Assembly: GCF_006538885.1 (NCBI RefSeq)
Contig: NZ_BJLY01000002.1
Coordinates: forward strand, 1 to 64,000
Direction of reading: 5' to 3'
Source of the DNA: Gluconobacter roseus NBRC 3990
GTDB taxonomy: Bacteria > Pseudomonadota > Alphaproteobacteria > Acetobacterales > Acetobacteraceae
Length of the DNA: 64,000 nucleotides
In this document: positions 18,013 to 26,317 of the stretch, piece by piece
Layout of the letters: every line of letters begins with the position of its first letter
Numbering within the stretch: position 1 is the stretch's first letter
Notes under the pieces: model-generated
The model's database searches: none
What the model saw: the letters and a program-made list of their open reading frames with translations, nothing else
What the model was told of the DNA's origin: nothing
Translations under genes and position numbers: made by a program

Positions 18013-20103
18013 CTAATTCAGTTTGTGGATTTTAAGCTGAAGAAGGCCAAACCCCAGCAGGCGCGGGTCTTTTCCGATGTGAACCGGATTATTGATTTTC
18101 AGCTGAAGTCGTAGGGCTTTCGACGCTGGAGGAACAGCGATATTCGCCTCATAGTCCGCGTCTTCAGGGCTCATGGTCCACTGCCTGATTTCCACTCCGT
18201 TCAGAAAGACTCCCACATGTTGGGTCGTACCTGGCGCGGCGTGCATCCGCAGTATGATATCCGCCGTATGGACATCTTCTGGCAGATGCAGATACAGCGA
18301 GGGATCAGGCGTTTCGCTCCATACTCCCCAGTCTTCCAGGCCTGACCATCCACTTTCCAGAATTTCCTCGTTCCTTAACCGCGGACCTGAGGTAATGATC
18401 TCCTGATCCAAGGGAAGGTCAGGCGCTTCAGGAACAGGGGAGAGTCCTTTGGGAAGTGTGGATGTGGCTGAAACACAGAACGTGGCACCATCACCTATGC
18501 CGCATCGGGCGTGTTGAAGGTCTGTCCAGCGAATGGCTCCCGCGCGCTGCGATGTGCCGGGCAGAACCACCAGCGTATGGGAGCTCAGCGGGTGAGGCTG
18601 TTCAGTCCAGAGCCGACAGGCGGCTTCTGGTGTGGATCTTGCTGTATACATCGTGTTTACAGCAGCATTCTGCCGGGCCGCAGCATAGATCAGAGGCAAG
18701 ACGTAAGGTGCGTTGACGCCATCGCATTCCAGTCGAGGGTGGATTTCGATCTTGTCAAAAGGCCGGACAAGTGAGAGAATCTGACTATCTTTCGGGGTTG
18801 CCGGGGCAAGGAGAGCCATTTCAACCTGATGATCGTTGGTACGCATCTCCCGCGTATCACACCATTGAAATGCTATCCCCGCGAGCATGAGAAGTGGCCA
18901 GGCACGCGGCCAGGCACGGCACAGACCGTAAACCGCTCCAAGCATGATCAGATACGCAACCGGCCAGAACATTCGCCCTGACGAACGCATCTGCTCCGCT
19001 CCGGGTACCCTGAGATGCGTCAGCAGAACCGGAATATGAAAAAGATAGATCCGGTTTGAAATGGCAATGACGGTCAGCGCCAGACACGCCAGAAGAAGAC
19101 CGGCATGCTGTTTGGGAAAAGACGCGAGCAGCGACCGTCCTTTGCGTGTGAATATAACCATCGCCAGTACGAACAGGACGCCAGCACCAAGATACTGATA
19201 TCCCTCGTACTGGCCGCCCGTCGCCTCTACCCATGTCTGCGGCACTGCAGGGAAGAGGGTGGAATGCACCGGCCAGAACGGAGAGGCAAGGTTCATGGAA
19301 TAGAACCCGTATCCACCACCGCTGGCACCGCCCCAGTATCCGAGGACAGAACCAAGAAGGATAATGCCTGTTCCGGATGCGACGGTGGCGAGAAGAGAGC
19401 CTGTGCAGGTCTTCCAGTCTCTGTTTCGCAGCAAAAGCGTTAGAGACACGGCGCCAAGCACGGCCCCTGTCATGACCATGAGATAGGGATGCACCAGCAG
19501 AGTCAAAGCTGTCAGAATGGCGAGCACCCATACTGGCCTGGAATCCGCACCGGGTCGTGTTGCCCTGAAATAGAGCCCGATCGCCACAAGCAGGATCCAG
19601 TGACCACACAACGCAGCGTGACCCAGTCTGGCAAGAAAGGTCGGAAAACACGCACTGAAAACGCCGACGGCAAGTGCGGGAAGCAGTCGCTTTTCACCCA
19701 GCGATCGTAAGGCAAACACCGCGCAGACTGGCTGAAGCGTCCAGCAAAGCGCCAGATACAGCGTCACGCCCTGCAGCATGTTCGGGAAAAGCGGATGGAC
19801 GAGCTTCAGAAGCAGGGCTGCCAGCGGGATGCTGTCCGTCATGGCGATATTGGTGCCGAAGGGTGCATCAAGCCGCCAGGCCGTCAGGAGCGGCCACTGC
19901 CATTCCTGTTGCAGGTAATAGATCTGGCCAATGATATGCTGGAAGAAATCATCACGGCTATTCTGGACGGAGGCCGGGACGTGTCCCTGTATCAGGGATA
20001 ACGGGAAGCAGGTCAGCGCCTGAAAAAGACCAAATATCAGTGACAGGGCGTAGGCTGGGAATCTGTTCGTTGATGGACGCAGGACCAGACGTTTTTCAGA
20101 CAA
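18013..20103 (-). CDS. Polytopic membrane protein, DUF6311-like (putative glycosyl transfer)
   Basis: A 696-residue protein with roughly ten to twelve membrane helices in the first 420 residues and a periplasmic domain of about 270 residues at the C-terminus. The first loop carries conserved charged residues (NSRDDFFQHIIGQIYY, then WQWPLLTAWRLDAPFGTN), a pattern shared with GT-C fold transferases and DUF6311 proteins. The C-terminal region from about 570 looks like a beta-sandwich carbohydrate-binding fold. It is convergent with the GtrB-like gene, 38 bases apart, and could use the lipid-linked sugar it makes. Family assignment is from memory of the motif pattern; function is inference. Confidence 0.6.
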   Translation of the reverse strand: MSEKRLVLRPSTNRFPAYALSLIFGLFQALTCFPLSLIQGHVPASVQNSRDDFFQHIIGQIYYLQQEWQWPLLTAWRLDAPFGTNIAMTDSIPLAALLLKLVHPLFPNMLQGVTLYLALCWTLQPVCAVFALRSLGEKRLLPALAVGVFSACFPTFLARLGHAALCGHWILLVAIGLYFRATRPGADSRPVWVLAILTALTLLVHPYLMVMTGAVLGAVSLTLLLRNRDWKTCTGSLLATVASGTGIILLGSVLGYWGGASGGGYGFYSMNLASPFWPVHSTLFPAVPQTWVEATGGQYEGYQYLGAGVLFVLAMVIFTRKGRSLLASFPKQHAGLLLACLALTVIAISNRIYLFHIPVLLTHLRVPGAEQMRSSGRMFWPVAYLIMLGAVYGLCRAWPRAWPLLMLAGIAFQWCDTREMRTNDHQVEMALLAPATPKDSQILSLVRPFDKIEIHPRLECDGVNAPYVLPLIYAAARQNAAVNTMYTARSTPEAACRLWTEQPHPLSSHTLVVLPGTSQRAGAIRWTDLQHARCGIGDGATFCVSATSTLPKGLSPVPEAPDLPLDQEIITSGPRLRNEEILESGWSGLEDWGVWSETPDPSLYLHLPEDVHTADIILRMHAAPGTTQHVGVFLNGVEIRQWTMSPEDADYEANIAVPPASKALRLQLKINNPVHIGKDPRLLGFGLLQLKIHKLN

Positions 20104-20175
20104 ATGACCACACTCTCACTGAAGAACTACCGGTAGGATGAGGGGCGTTCATACAGGAGAAATTTTTCTGAAACC

Positions 20176-21456
20176 ATGAATAATGGTGCGAACGGGCAAT
20201 CTGTTGCGTCTTCGAAAAAAACGGATAGTCTTCAGAAAAAACAGCATAAGGGTCAGGAAGAAGTGGAAACTGGTTCGAACATGCCCTCCATGAAACAACA
20301 TGTCTCTCTGCAAAGACGGCATTTTCTGCTTGGCAGTGCAGCCCTGTGCGTTACACAGGTCGCCGCCTGCGCCCGATCAGGAGGGCGGTTCGACGAGGTG
20401 GACGGCCTGGTTCGTAATGCAATCCGCAAAGGGCAGGCTCCGGGCGCTGTGGTCGCCATCGGACATGACGAGCAGATCGTGCACCGGTTCGTGTACGGAA
20501 AGCGGGCCCTGGTCCCGGCGCCTGAACCACTGACATGGGACACGCATTTCGACATGGCGTCCCTGACCAAGCCCACCATGACGGCGCTGGCGATCATGCA
20601 ACTGGTCGAGCGGCAGAAACTGCGGGTCGATGATAGGGTCAGTCAGTATTTTCCGGAGTTTGCCTGTAACGGGAAGGGGGACATTTCGGTCCGCCTGCTT
20701 CTGACCCATTATTCCGGCCTGCCGCCGGATGTTCCATTGAACGATCCATGGACCGGCAAGACTGAAGGTGTGCAGCGCGCCATGACGTCTTCGCTGATCA
20801 ACCCGCCAGGCGCGAAATTTGTCTACAGCGATGTCAATTATATCATGCTCGGCCTGCTGGTTGAGAAACTGGGCGGCCTGCCGCTCGATCAGTATGTCCG
20901 TCTCAATATTCTCGATCCGCTGGGGATGACAGCTTCCGGCTACCGGCCGTCATCGGATCTGCAGCCTCTGATTGCACCTACGCAGTATGACGAGCACGGC
21001 GTCATGCTGCGTGGCGTCGTTCATGATCCCACGGCACGCAGGATGGGTGGCGTGGCTGGTCATGCTGGGCTTTTCTCAGACGCGAGCGATATGTCGGTTT
21101 ACGCGCAGGCTCTCCTTGATCGGCTCAAGGGGCGTCCAAGCCGCTTTCCGCTGCGACAGGACACGTTGCTGCTCATGACCACGCCACAGCAGCCGGCCGG
21201 GAAAACCGAACTTCGCGGGTTCGGCTGGGATATCAACACCCATTACTCGTCCCCGAGAGGCGATGTATTTTCTCACCGGTCGTTCGGCCATACGGGCTTT
21301 ACCGGAACCTCACTGTGGATTGACCCGGACAGCGACAGCTATGTGCTGATCCTGACCAATCGCGTCCATCCTGCGGGTGGACAAAGCGTTGTGCAGCTTC
21401 GGCATGACATCGCTACTGCAGCAGGAAAGGCACTGGGCCTTTCCGCACCTGTCTAG
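20176..21456 (+). CDS. Beta-lactamase-fold serine hydrolase (class C / esterase type), Tat-exported
   Basis: A penicillin-binding-like hydrolase of up to 426 residues. The catalytic motifs are visible: SxxK as SLTK in MASLTKPTMTALAIMQ, the tyrosine motif YSDVNY and the third motif HTGFTGTS. A twin-arginine type leader with SLQRRHFLLGSAAL ends near ACARSGG, so the mature enzyme is periplasmic or lipid-anchored at AACA. Such proteins include esterases, D-aminopeptidases and true AmpC; the HTG third motif rather than KTG argues against a classical beta-lactamase. An AGGAG lies 16 bases before the ATG at 20176; ATGs at 20281 and 20290 would give a more compact leader. Confidence 0.8.
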   Translation: MNNGANGQSVASSKKTDSLQKKQHKGQEEVETGSNMPSMKQHVSLQRRHFLLGSAALCVTQVAACARSGGRFDEVDGLVRNAIRKGQAPGAVVAIGHDEQIVHRFVYGKRALVPAPEPLTWDTHFDMASLTKPTMTALAIMQLVERQKLRVDDRVSQYFPEFACNGKGDISVRLLLTHYSGLPPDVPLNDPWTGKTEGVQRAMTSSLINPPGAKFVYSDVNYIMLGLLVEKLGGLPLDQYVRLNILDPLGMTASGYRPSSDLQPLIAPTQYDEHGVMLRGVVHDPTARRMGGVAGHAGLFSDASDMSVYAQALLDRLKGRPSRFPLRQDTLLLMTTPQQPAGKTELRGFGWDINTHYSSPRGDVFSHRSFGHTGFTGTSLWIDPDSDSYVLILTNRVHPAGGQSVVQLRHDIATAAGKALGLSAPV

Positions 21457-22082
21457 GGCTGGCGCGGAACACCAACAAAGGGATGGACCGTCTCCTTGGA
21501 GCATGGTTCGGAGAAGGTGCCGATCAGCGTCCGGACATGCTGTGACAGCGCATCACGATTGGCTGCGATGCGTGCCCCTTCGGTCTGACGGACTGTATCG
21601 CTCTGTGCGAGCAGATCTCCGGCATATCCGACTTCCCGCGCCATTTCGGCGTCGGGTAGTGCGGATAGCGGTACGAACTGAACTGGCAGGCCTAATGTCT
21701 GGCCTTTCATGCGGCTTGCATCTGCCTGGAGACCGAAAACGGGAATGGCCCCGGAACTGCTGACGGAAAAGCTGCCCGAGGACGTGAAGCTTCCGGACAG
21801 GGAGAGCGTAACCGGACCGGAAATCATGGCCACGACCGGATCCGGAACGTGCTGAATGCATTGCAGGGTCCGGACGTTCGTGTCGAACAGGCTGATCTGT
21901 TCCGGCGTCCAGTCCTGAATATGGGACGTGCTGACAACGCCTGTCTTCGTCAGATCTGTCTGGATCCCTGAAATGGCTTCGCTGATCGTGACAGGAGATG
22001 GGGATCCGGCAGAGCATGCACTGAGAAGGGAGAGCGCCAGCACGGAAGGCCCAAGGCAGGCAAGGCGGGACGTGACGCTCAT
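21453..22082 (-). CDS. Predicted lipoprotein of unknown function
   Basis: A 209-residue protein with a lipoprotein leader (LSLLSACSAG; lipobox LSAC). The mature part has a helical start (ISEAISGIQTDLTKTG) and a Gly/Ser-rich central segment (SGPVTLSLSGSFTSSGSFSVSS) that may lie in or on a membrane. No known family was recognised. It starts in an ATGA overlap with the papain-like protease gene, so the two are translated together. Its end overlaps the end of the convergent beta-lactamase-fold gene by four bases. Confidence 0.65.
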   Translation of the reverse strand: MSVTSRLACLGPSVLALSLLSACSAGSPSPVTISEAISGIQTDLTKTGVVSTSHIQDWTPEQISLFDTNVRTLQCIQHVPDPVVAMISGPVTLSLSGSFTSSGSFSVSSSGAIPVFGLQADASRMKGQTLGLPVQFVPLSALPDAEMAREVGYAGDLLAQSDTVRQTEGARIAANRDALSQHVRTLIGTFSEPCSKETVHPFVGVPRQP

Positions 22083-22834
22083 ACACCCCTCACTTCCGCA
22101 AGAAGCGCATCAAAACCTTCGCCATTCGGCGATGTCCCGGGAATGCCGAGCCAGTTCTGGCGCGAAAGCAGTCCGTAGGCTTCGTCGGCAATCTTCGTGA
22201 AGGTATCCCACGGCATGAATGTCCGTGTGCCCCAGGTATTGAAGAAAAGTCCTTCAGGGTTGTACCCAACCAGAGCAATGGCATGGCCACCCACCGGCGT
22301 CCTGTCGGAAATGGCGTTCCAATCCCATATCGCACCCAGCGGAAGGTCCATGAAGCCCTGCGGCACCTGAACACCGGCAAGAACACCACCGAGATAACAG
22401 ATGCCACGGCGGATTCCGTTGCAGTCCTGCGGATCGATCGTGCCGTAGGCCGTCAGGTAATCCAGCGTCTGCCCCGGACGGTGAAGTCCTTCCCGCAGCC
22501 AGAAGTTCAATTCATCCAGCAGGATCGTCCCGTTGTCGCGCGCGCCGGTTTGCGGATCAAAGCCGGTAACGGCCGCATAATTGTTCAGCACCATGTCCGT
22601 GGACAGCACGACCAGCCCCTGTGCGGCATGGGTCCATGTTGCCGTCAGGGCCGCATGGGCCGCAAACGCGCAGCAGCCATACCGGTCATTCCCCCACATC
22701 TGATACGGCACACCTTCCGACCAGTCTTTCTGGAGCGGGACTTCAGGAAGGCGTGAGGCCAGCATGGGGGCCAGACGATAAGTTCGCAGATCATGTTTGG
22801 GCGCACGTTTTCCAAGGCATCGGGACATGGGCAA
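22079..22834 (-). CDS. Papain-like cysteine protease family protein, phage-associated type
   Basis: A 251-residue protein with the order of catalytic elements of papain-fold proteases: a cysteine block GNDRYGCCAFAAHAA near residues 49-63, a histidine block PVGGHAIALVGYN near 180-192 and an aromatic-Asn block FFNTWGT near 198-204. The start (LGKRAPKHDLRTYRLAP) resembles a family common next to phage lysis genes and in bacterial genomes, in which the block reads GDC. No signal peptide is seen. It lies in a cassette with two lipoproteins and a holin-like protein. Catalysis and target are untested; the fold call rests on motifs only. Confidence 0.6.
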   Translation of the reverse strand: MPMSRCLGKRAPKHDLRTYRLAPMLASRLPEVPLQKDWSEGVPYQMWGNDRYGCCAFAAHAALTATWTHAAQGLVVLSTDMVLNNYAAVTGFDPQTGARDNGTILLDELNFWLREGLHRPGQTLDYLTAYGTIDPQDCNGIRRGICYLGGVLAGVQVPQGFMDLPLGAIWDWNAISDRTPVGGHAIALVGYNPEGLFFNTWGTRTFMPWDTFTKIADEAYGLLSRQNWLGIPGTSPNGEGFDALLAEVRGV

Positions 22835-22854
22835 CTCCGGCAGACAGACAGAAA

Positions 22855-22881
22855 AGGAGCGGCTCGTAATGAACCGCTCCT
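22855..22881 (-). terminator. Rho-independent terminator
   Basis: AGGAGCGG and CCGCTCCT form an 8-bp stem around an 11-base loop; on the minus strand the stem is followed by TTTTCTG. It ends the transcript of the lipoprotein gene at 22900 before the protease gene. Confidence 0.65.
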
Positions 22882-22899
22882 GTTGGACGAGGGCGCGCG

Positions 22900-23400
22900 T
22901 CAGACGCCCTGATAGATCCGGGCGCGGACGAGTTCCGGGGACTGCGCGGGCGCTGCAAACGGAGTGGCTGTTACACCGGCAAGGGCTTCGATCAGCGGGA
23001 TCATGGCCTGCACGGTGCTCATGTAGGTCGCAGCGGACGGCGAGTAGACCTTTACGATCGGCGTGGCGATGGCCAGCAGGGTCTGAAGATCCGTCCCGAG
23101 GCTCTTCGCCCAGTCCTTTCCGGTAGAAACCGTGATGGAGCCGTTGGAGTTGGCGGCGACCTGCGACGTGACGCTCTTGATCTGGGCAATCAGATTGTCG
23201 AACTGTGCCTTGTCGCTGGCGGACAGATGGCTTTCCAGATCCGGAATGCTCTCAATGGCCTGAACCGCATAGGCAATGGCTGCGGCATCGTTGCTGAGGG
23301 CCTGGGTATTGAAAGTGGTCGTGCTGCCGGTCGTGGTACAGGCACTCGTAGAGGCCAGAAGAATAGTGCCAAGGCTCAGGGCAATAATACGATTACGCAT
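22900..23400 (-). CDS. Small predicted lipoprotein, mostly helical
   Basis: A 166-residue protein with a lipoprotein leader (IIALSLGTILLASTSAC; lipobox TSAC). The mature part is Ala/Ser/Thr-rich and predicted helical (AIESIPDLESHLSASDKAQF, then QTLLAIATPIVKVYSPSA), with no recognised domain. The ATG at 23400 has GGAG nine bases upstream. It lies between two hairpin terminators and between a holin-like gene and the protease gene, as spanin-like or immunity lipoproteins do in phage lysis modules; that role is inference only. Confidence 0.6.
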   Translation of the reverse strand: MRNRIIALSLGTILLASTSACTTTGSTTTFNTQALSNDAAAIAYAVQAIESIPDLESHLSASDKAQFDNLIAQIKSVTSQVAANSNGSITVSTGKDWAKSLGTDLQTLLAIATPIVKVYSPSAATYMSTVQAMIPLIEALAGVTATPFAAPAQSPELVRARIYQGV

Positions 23401-23419
23401 CAAATAGGGCTCCAGAAAT

Positions 23420-23442
23420 AAAAAAAGCCGCTCAAAGGCGGC
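23420..23442 (-). terminator. Rho-independent terminator
   Basis: On the minus strand GCCGC-CTTTGA-GCGGC is followed by seven T. It separates the holin-like gene from the lipoprotein gene. Confidence 0.65.
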
Positions 23443-23496
23443 CATGAAATATGAAAATGAAATTGTGTTCGGGCAGACGGGCCGTCTGCCGGGAAA

Positions 23497-23832
23497 TCAT
23501 TCTGCCCGGCGGGGAGGTTCACCAGCCTTCGGATGTGTCGAGGTCGTATCCAGTTCCAGCTTTGCGGACTCTTCTGTGCGTGAGGATCCAACCGGCACCA
23601 TAATGGCCTTCGCTCCAGGCTGATACGCGCTGGTATTCCAGCCCTTGGCCTGCGCGACAGCACTCACGATGCGGAAAAGCGGAAGCAGTTTCGATGTGCT
23701 TGCAGGCGGCTTCCAGAAGCGGACAGTTAGTGCGGCCGCCGCAATGAGAAATGTAATGATTGAAACAATATCACCCGCATATCTGGCAGGCAGATAGGGT
23801 AGGATTGTCTGGAACAGCGATGTCCAGTCCAT
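23497..23832 (-). CDS. Holin-like small membrane protein
   Basis: A 111-residue protein with one clear membrane helix near residues 20-40 (IVSIITFLIAAAALTVRFW), a short N-terminal amphipathic part and a charged, Thr/Pro-rich C-terminal tail. Size, single helix and position first in a cassette with lipoproteins and a protease recall phage holins or holin-like proteins, but there is no conserved motif to prove it. The ATG at 23832 has GGAG six bases upstream; an ATG at 23838 abuts the same ribosome site. Confidence 0.5.
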   Translation of the reverse strand: MDWTSLFQTILPYLPARYAGDIVSIITFLIAAAALTVRFWKPPASTSKLLPLFRIVSAVAQAKGWNTSAYQPGAKAIMVPVGSSRTEESAKLELDTTSTHPKAGEPPRRAE

Positions 23833-23849
23833 TGTCATCTCCGGCTATG

Positions 23850-23873
23850 AAAAAACCGCCCCGGGGAGGCGGC
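23850..23873 (-). terminator. Terminator-like hairpin upstream of the holin-like gene
   Basis: On the minus strand GCCGCC-TCCCC-GGGGCGG is followed by TTTTTTC. No minus-strand gene lies immediately upstream, so it may be the leftover of a deleted gene or an attenuator in the leader of the cassette. Confidence 0.5.
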
Positions 23874-24048
23874 TGTGTGAATACACCCTGCCGGTCTAGG
23901 GAGACGCATTCGCACGCACCAAGGAGAAAATGGCGTCAAGCAGCAATTGGCAGGTTTCCCAGCGTTTCAGGGAAGGAAATCAGCGGTTTGACGACATGTC
24001 GTGAACACCATACGGTTCGGCATCATCATGTTTGTTACAGGCGATTTC

Positions 24049-26175
24049 ATGGCTTTCAATTTCAGGCTTGCGGCAGTTCTTGCGGTTTCGGTGTTTCCCC
24101 TTGCGACGGAAGCATATGCCGCTTCCACGAACCCGTTCTTTTCGGCAAGCACGCTGCCCTATCAGGCCCCCCGTTTCGACCAGATCACGGACAGCGATTA
24201 TGCCCCGGCCTTCGAGCGCGGAATGGCCGAGCATCTGCGCGAGATCAAGGCGATTGCCGGGAACCGCGCAGCGCCGACGTTTGACAACACGATTGCCGCC
24301 ATGGAACGCGCGGGCCAGACCCTCAATCGCGTGCAGATGACGTTCTACGGTGTCTATCAGGCCAACACCGACGATACGCTGGACAAGGTGCAGAGCCAGG
24401 AAGCACCCCGGCTGACCGCCCATGAAGATGAGGTCTATCTGAACGCGAAGCTCTTCGCCCGCGTGAAGTCCCTCTATGACCGCCGCGAGAAACTCAATCT
24501 GACGCCCGAACAGGCCCAGCTTCTCGACATCTACTACCAGCAGTTCGTCCATGCCGGCGCACAGCTCTCCGCGACAGACAAGACGAAGCTGCGCGCGATC
24601 AACACGCGCCTTTCCAATCTTGAGACGCAGTACGAGCAGAAGCTGATTGCCAGCGCCAAGAACGGCGCCCTGGTCGTGGACAGCAAAAAGGCGCTGGCCG
24701 GTCTGGATGACAACACGATCGCTTCAGCCGCCAAGGCCGCGCAGGAGCGTGGACTGACCGGAAAATGGGTCATCCCCCTTCAGAACACGACGCAGCAGCC
24801 GGCCCTATCTTCCCTGACGGATCGCGAAACCCGTCAGGCCCTGTTTGAGCAGAGCTGGACCCGCGCCGAGAAGGGCGACGAGAACGACACCCGCGCCACG
24901 ATCGCCGAACTGGCAGAGCTCCGTGCGCAGAAAGCCGCACTCTTCGGCTACCCGAATTTCGCTGCCTATACGCTGTACGATCAGATGGCCAAGACGCCGG
25001 AAGCTGCGGAAAACTTCATGCAGCAGCTCGTCCCGGCCACGGTTGCGGAACAGAAGCGCGAAGCCGAAGTCCTTCAGAAAGCCATTCACAAGGACGGTGG
25101 CAAGTTCGATCTGAAGCCCTGGGACTGGGAGCATTATTCGGACAAGGTGCGCCGCGCGAAGTACAATCTCGATCAGGATGAAATCAAGCCGTATTTCGAG
25201 CTGAAGACGGTCCTGACGGATGGCGTATTCTTTGCCGCCAACCAGCTTTACGGGATCACGTTCCAGCAGCGGACGGATATCCCCGTCTATCAGCCTGACG
25301 TCATGGTCTTTGAAGTCCATGACAAGGACGGCTCTCCGCTGGGCCTGATGTATTTCGATTACTTCAAGCGGGACAACAAGTCCGGCGGTGCGTGGATGTC
25401 CAACTTCGTCGGGCAGTCCAAACTGCTTGGGACGAAGCCCGTCATCTATAATGTCGCCAACTTCACCAAGGCGGCCCCCGGTCAGCCGCAGCTCATCACG
25501 TCTGACGACGTGACGACCATGTTCCACGAATTCGGCCATGCCCTGCACGGGCTGTTCGCGGACCAGACCTATCCGTCGCTGTCCGGCACGAGCGTGGCGC
25601 GCGACTTCGTGGAGTTCCCCTCGCAGTTCAATGAGAACTGGGCGCTGGATCCGAAGGTGCTGTCGCATTACGCCCGGCACTACAAGACCGGCGCTCCGAT
25701 GCCCAAGGCCCTGGTCGAGAAGATCCGCAAGGCCGCACATTTCAATCAGGGTTATGCGCTGGGCGAAATTGTGGCCGCAGCCGAACTGGATATGAAATGG
25801 CACAGCTTGCCCGCGACGGCGCCGCGTCAGGACGTGGACAAGTTTGAGAGTGATGCGCTGAACAGCACAGGGCTGGATGTTGCAGCCGTTCCGCCGCGCT
25901 ATCGGTCCAGCTACTTCCTGCATATCTGGTCCAACGGATATTCCGCCGGCTATTACGCCTATCTGTGGACAGAAATGCTGGATCAGGACGTGTTCTCCTG
26001 GTTCCAGGAGCATGGTGGTCTGACACGTGAAAACGGTCAGCGTTTCCGTGACATGATCCTCTCGAAGGGACACACCATGGATTACGGCCCGATGTTCCGC
26101 GCCTTCTACGGCCGCGACCCGGATATCACCCCGATGCTGGTGCATCGCGGTCTTGTTTCCGAACAGGGCAAGTAA
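24049..26175 (+). CDS. dcp: M3 family metallopeptidase (peptidyl-dipeptidase Dcp type), exported
   Basis: A 708-residue zinc peptidase. The zinc site is FHEFGHALH (HExxH) near residue 495, with the third ligand glutamate about 25 residues later in DFVEFPSQ. A signal peptide of about 25 residues (ending TEAYAAS) indicates a periplasmic enzyme. Dcp-type M3 peptidases remove C-terminal dipeptides from oligopeptides. The length agrees with Dcp. The start at 24049 was chosen for its signal peptide and AGGCG ribosome site; in-frame GTG at 24001 and ATG at 24028 only extend the leader. A strong terminator follows. Confidence 0.9.
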   Translation: MAFNFRLAAVLAVSVFPLATEAYAASTNPFFSASTLPYQAPRFDQITDSDYAPAFERGMAEHLREIKAIAGNRAAPTFDNTIAAMERAGQTLNRVQMTFYGVYQANTDDTLDKVQSQEAPRLTAHEDEVYLNAKLFARVKSLYDRREKLNLTPEQAQLLDIYYQQFVHAGAQLSATDKTKLRAINTRLSNLETQYEQKLIASAKNGALVVDSKKALAGLDDNTIASAAKAAQERGLTGKWVIPLQNTTQQPALSSLTDRETRQALFEQSWTRAEKGDENDTRATIAELAELRAQKAALFGYPNFAAYTLYDQMAKTPEAAENFMQQLVPATVAEQKREAEVLQKAIHKDGGKFDLKPWDWEHYSDKVRRAKYNLDQDEIKPYFELKTVLTDGVFFAANQLYGITFQQRTDIPVYQPDVMVFEVHDKDGSPLGLMYFDYFKRDNKSGGAWMSNFVGQSKLLGTKPVIYNVANFTKAAPGQPQLITSDDVTTMFHEFGHALHGLFADQTYPSLSGTSVARDFVEFPSQFNENWALDPKVLSHYARHYKTGAPMPKALVEKIRKAAHFNQGYALGEIVAAAELDMKWHSLPATAPRQDVDKFESDALNSTGLDVAAVPPRYRSSYFLHIWSNGYSAGYYAYLWTEMLDQDVFSWFQEHGGLTRENGQRFRDMILSKGHTMDYGPMFRAFYGRDPDITPMLVHRGLVSEQGK

Positions 26176-26179
26176 TCAC

Positions 26180-26219
26180 AGTTGGGAAGGAGGCCGTTTC
26201 TTCCTTCCCAACTTTTTAT
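26180..26219 (+). terminator. Rho-independent terminator after the M3 peptidase
   Basis: A perfect 12-bp stem AGTTGGGAAGGA / TCCTTCCCAACT with a 10-base loop, followed by TTTTTATTT, five bases after the stop codon. Confidence 0.85.
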
Positions 26220-26317
26220 TTCAGGGCGGGACATCTGTCGTCGTGACTGCCAGGCTCAGGGGAAACCCGGAACCGGTATTCCACCCCTGAAGCTGCAACA
26301 GAAAGGACTGTCCCGTC

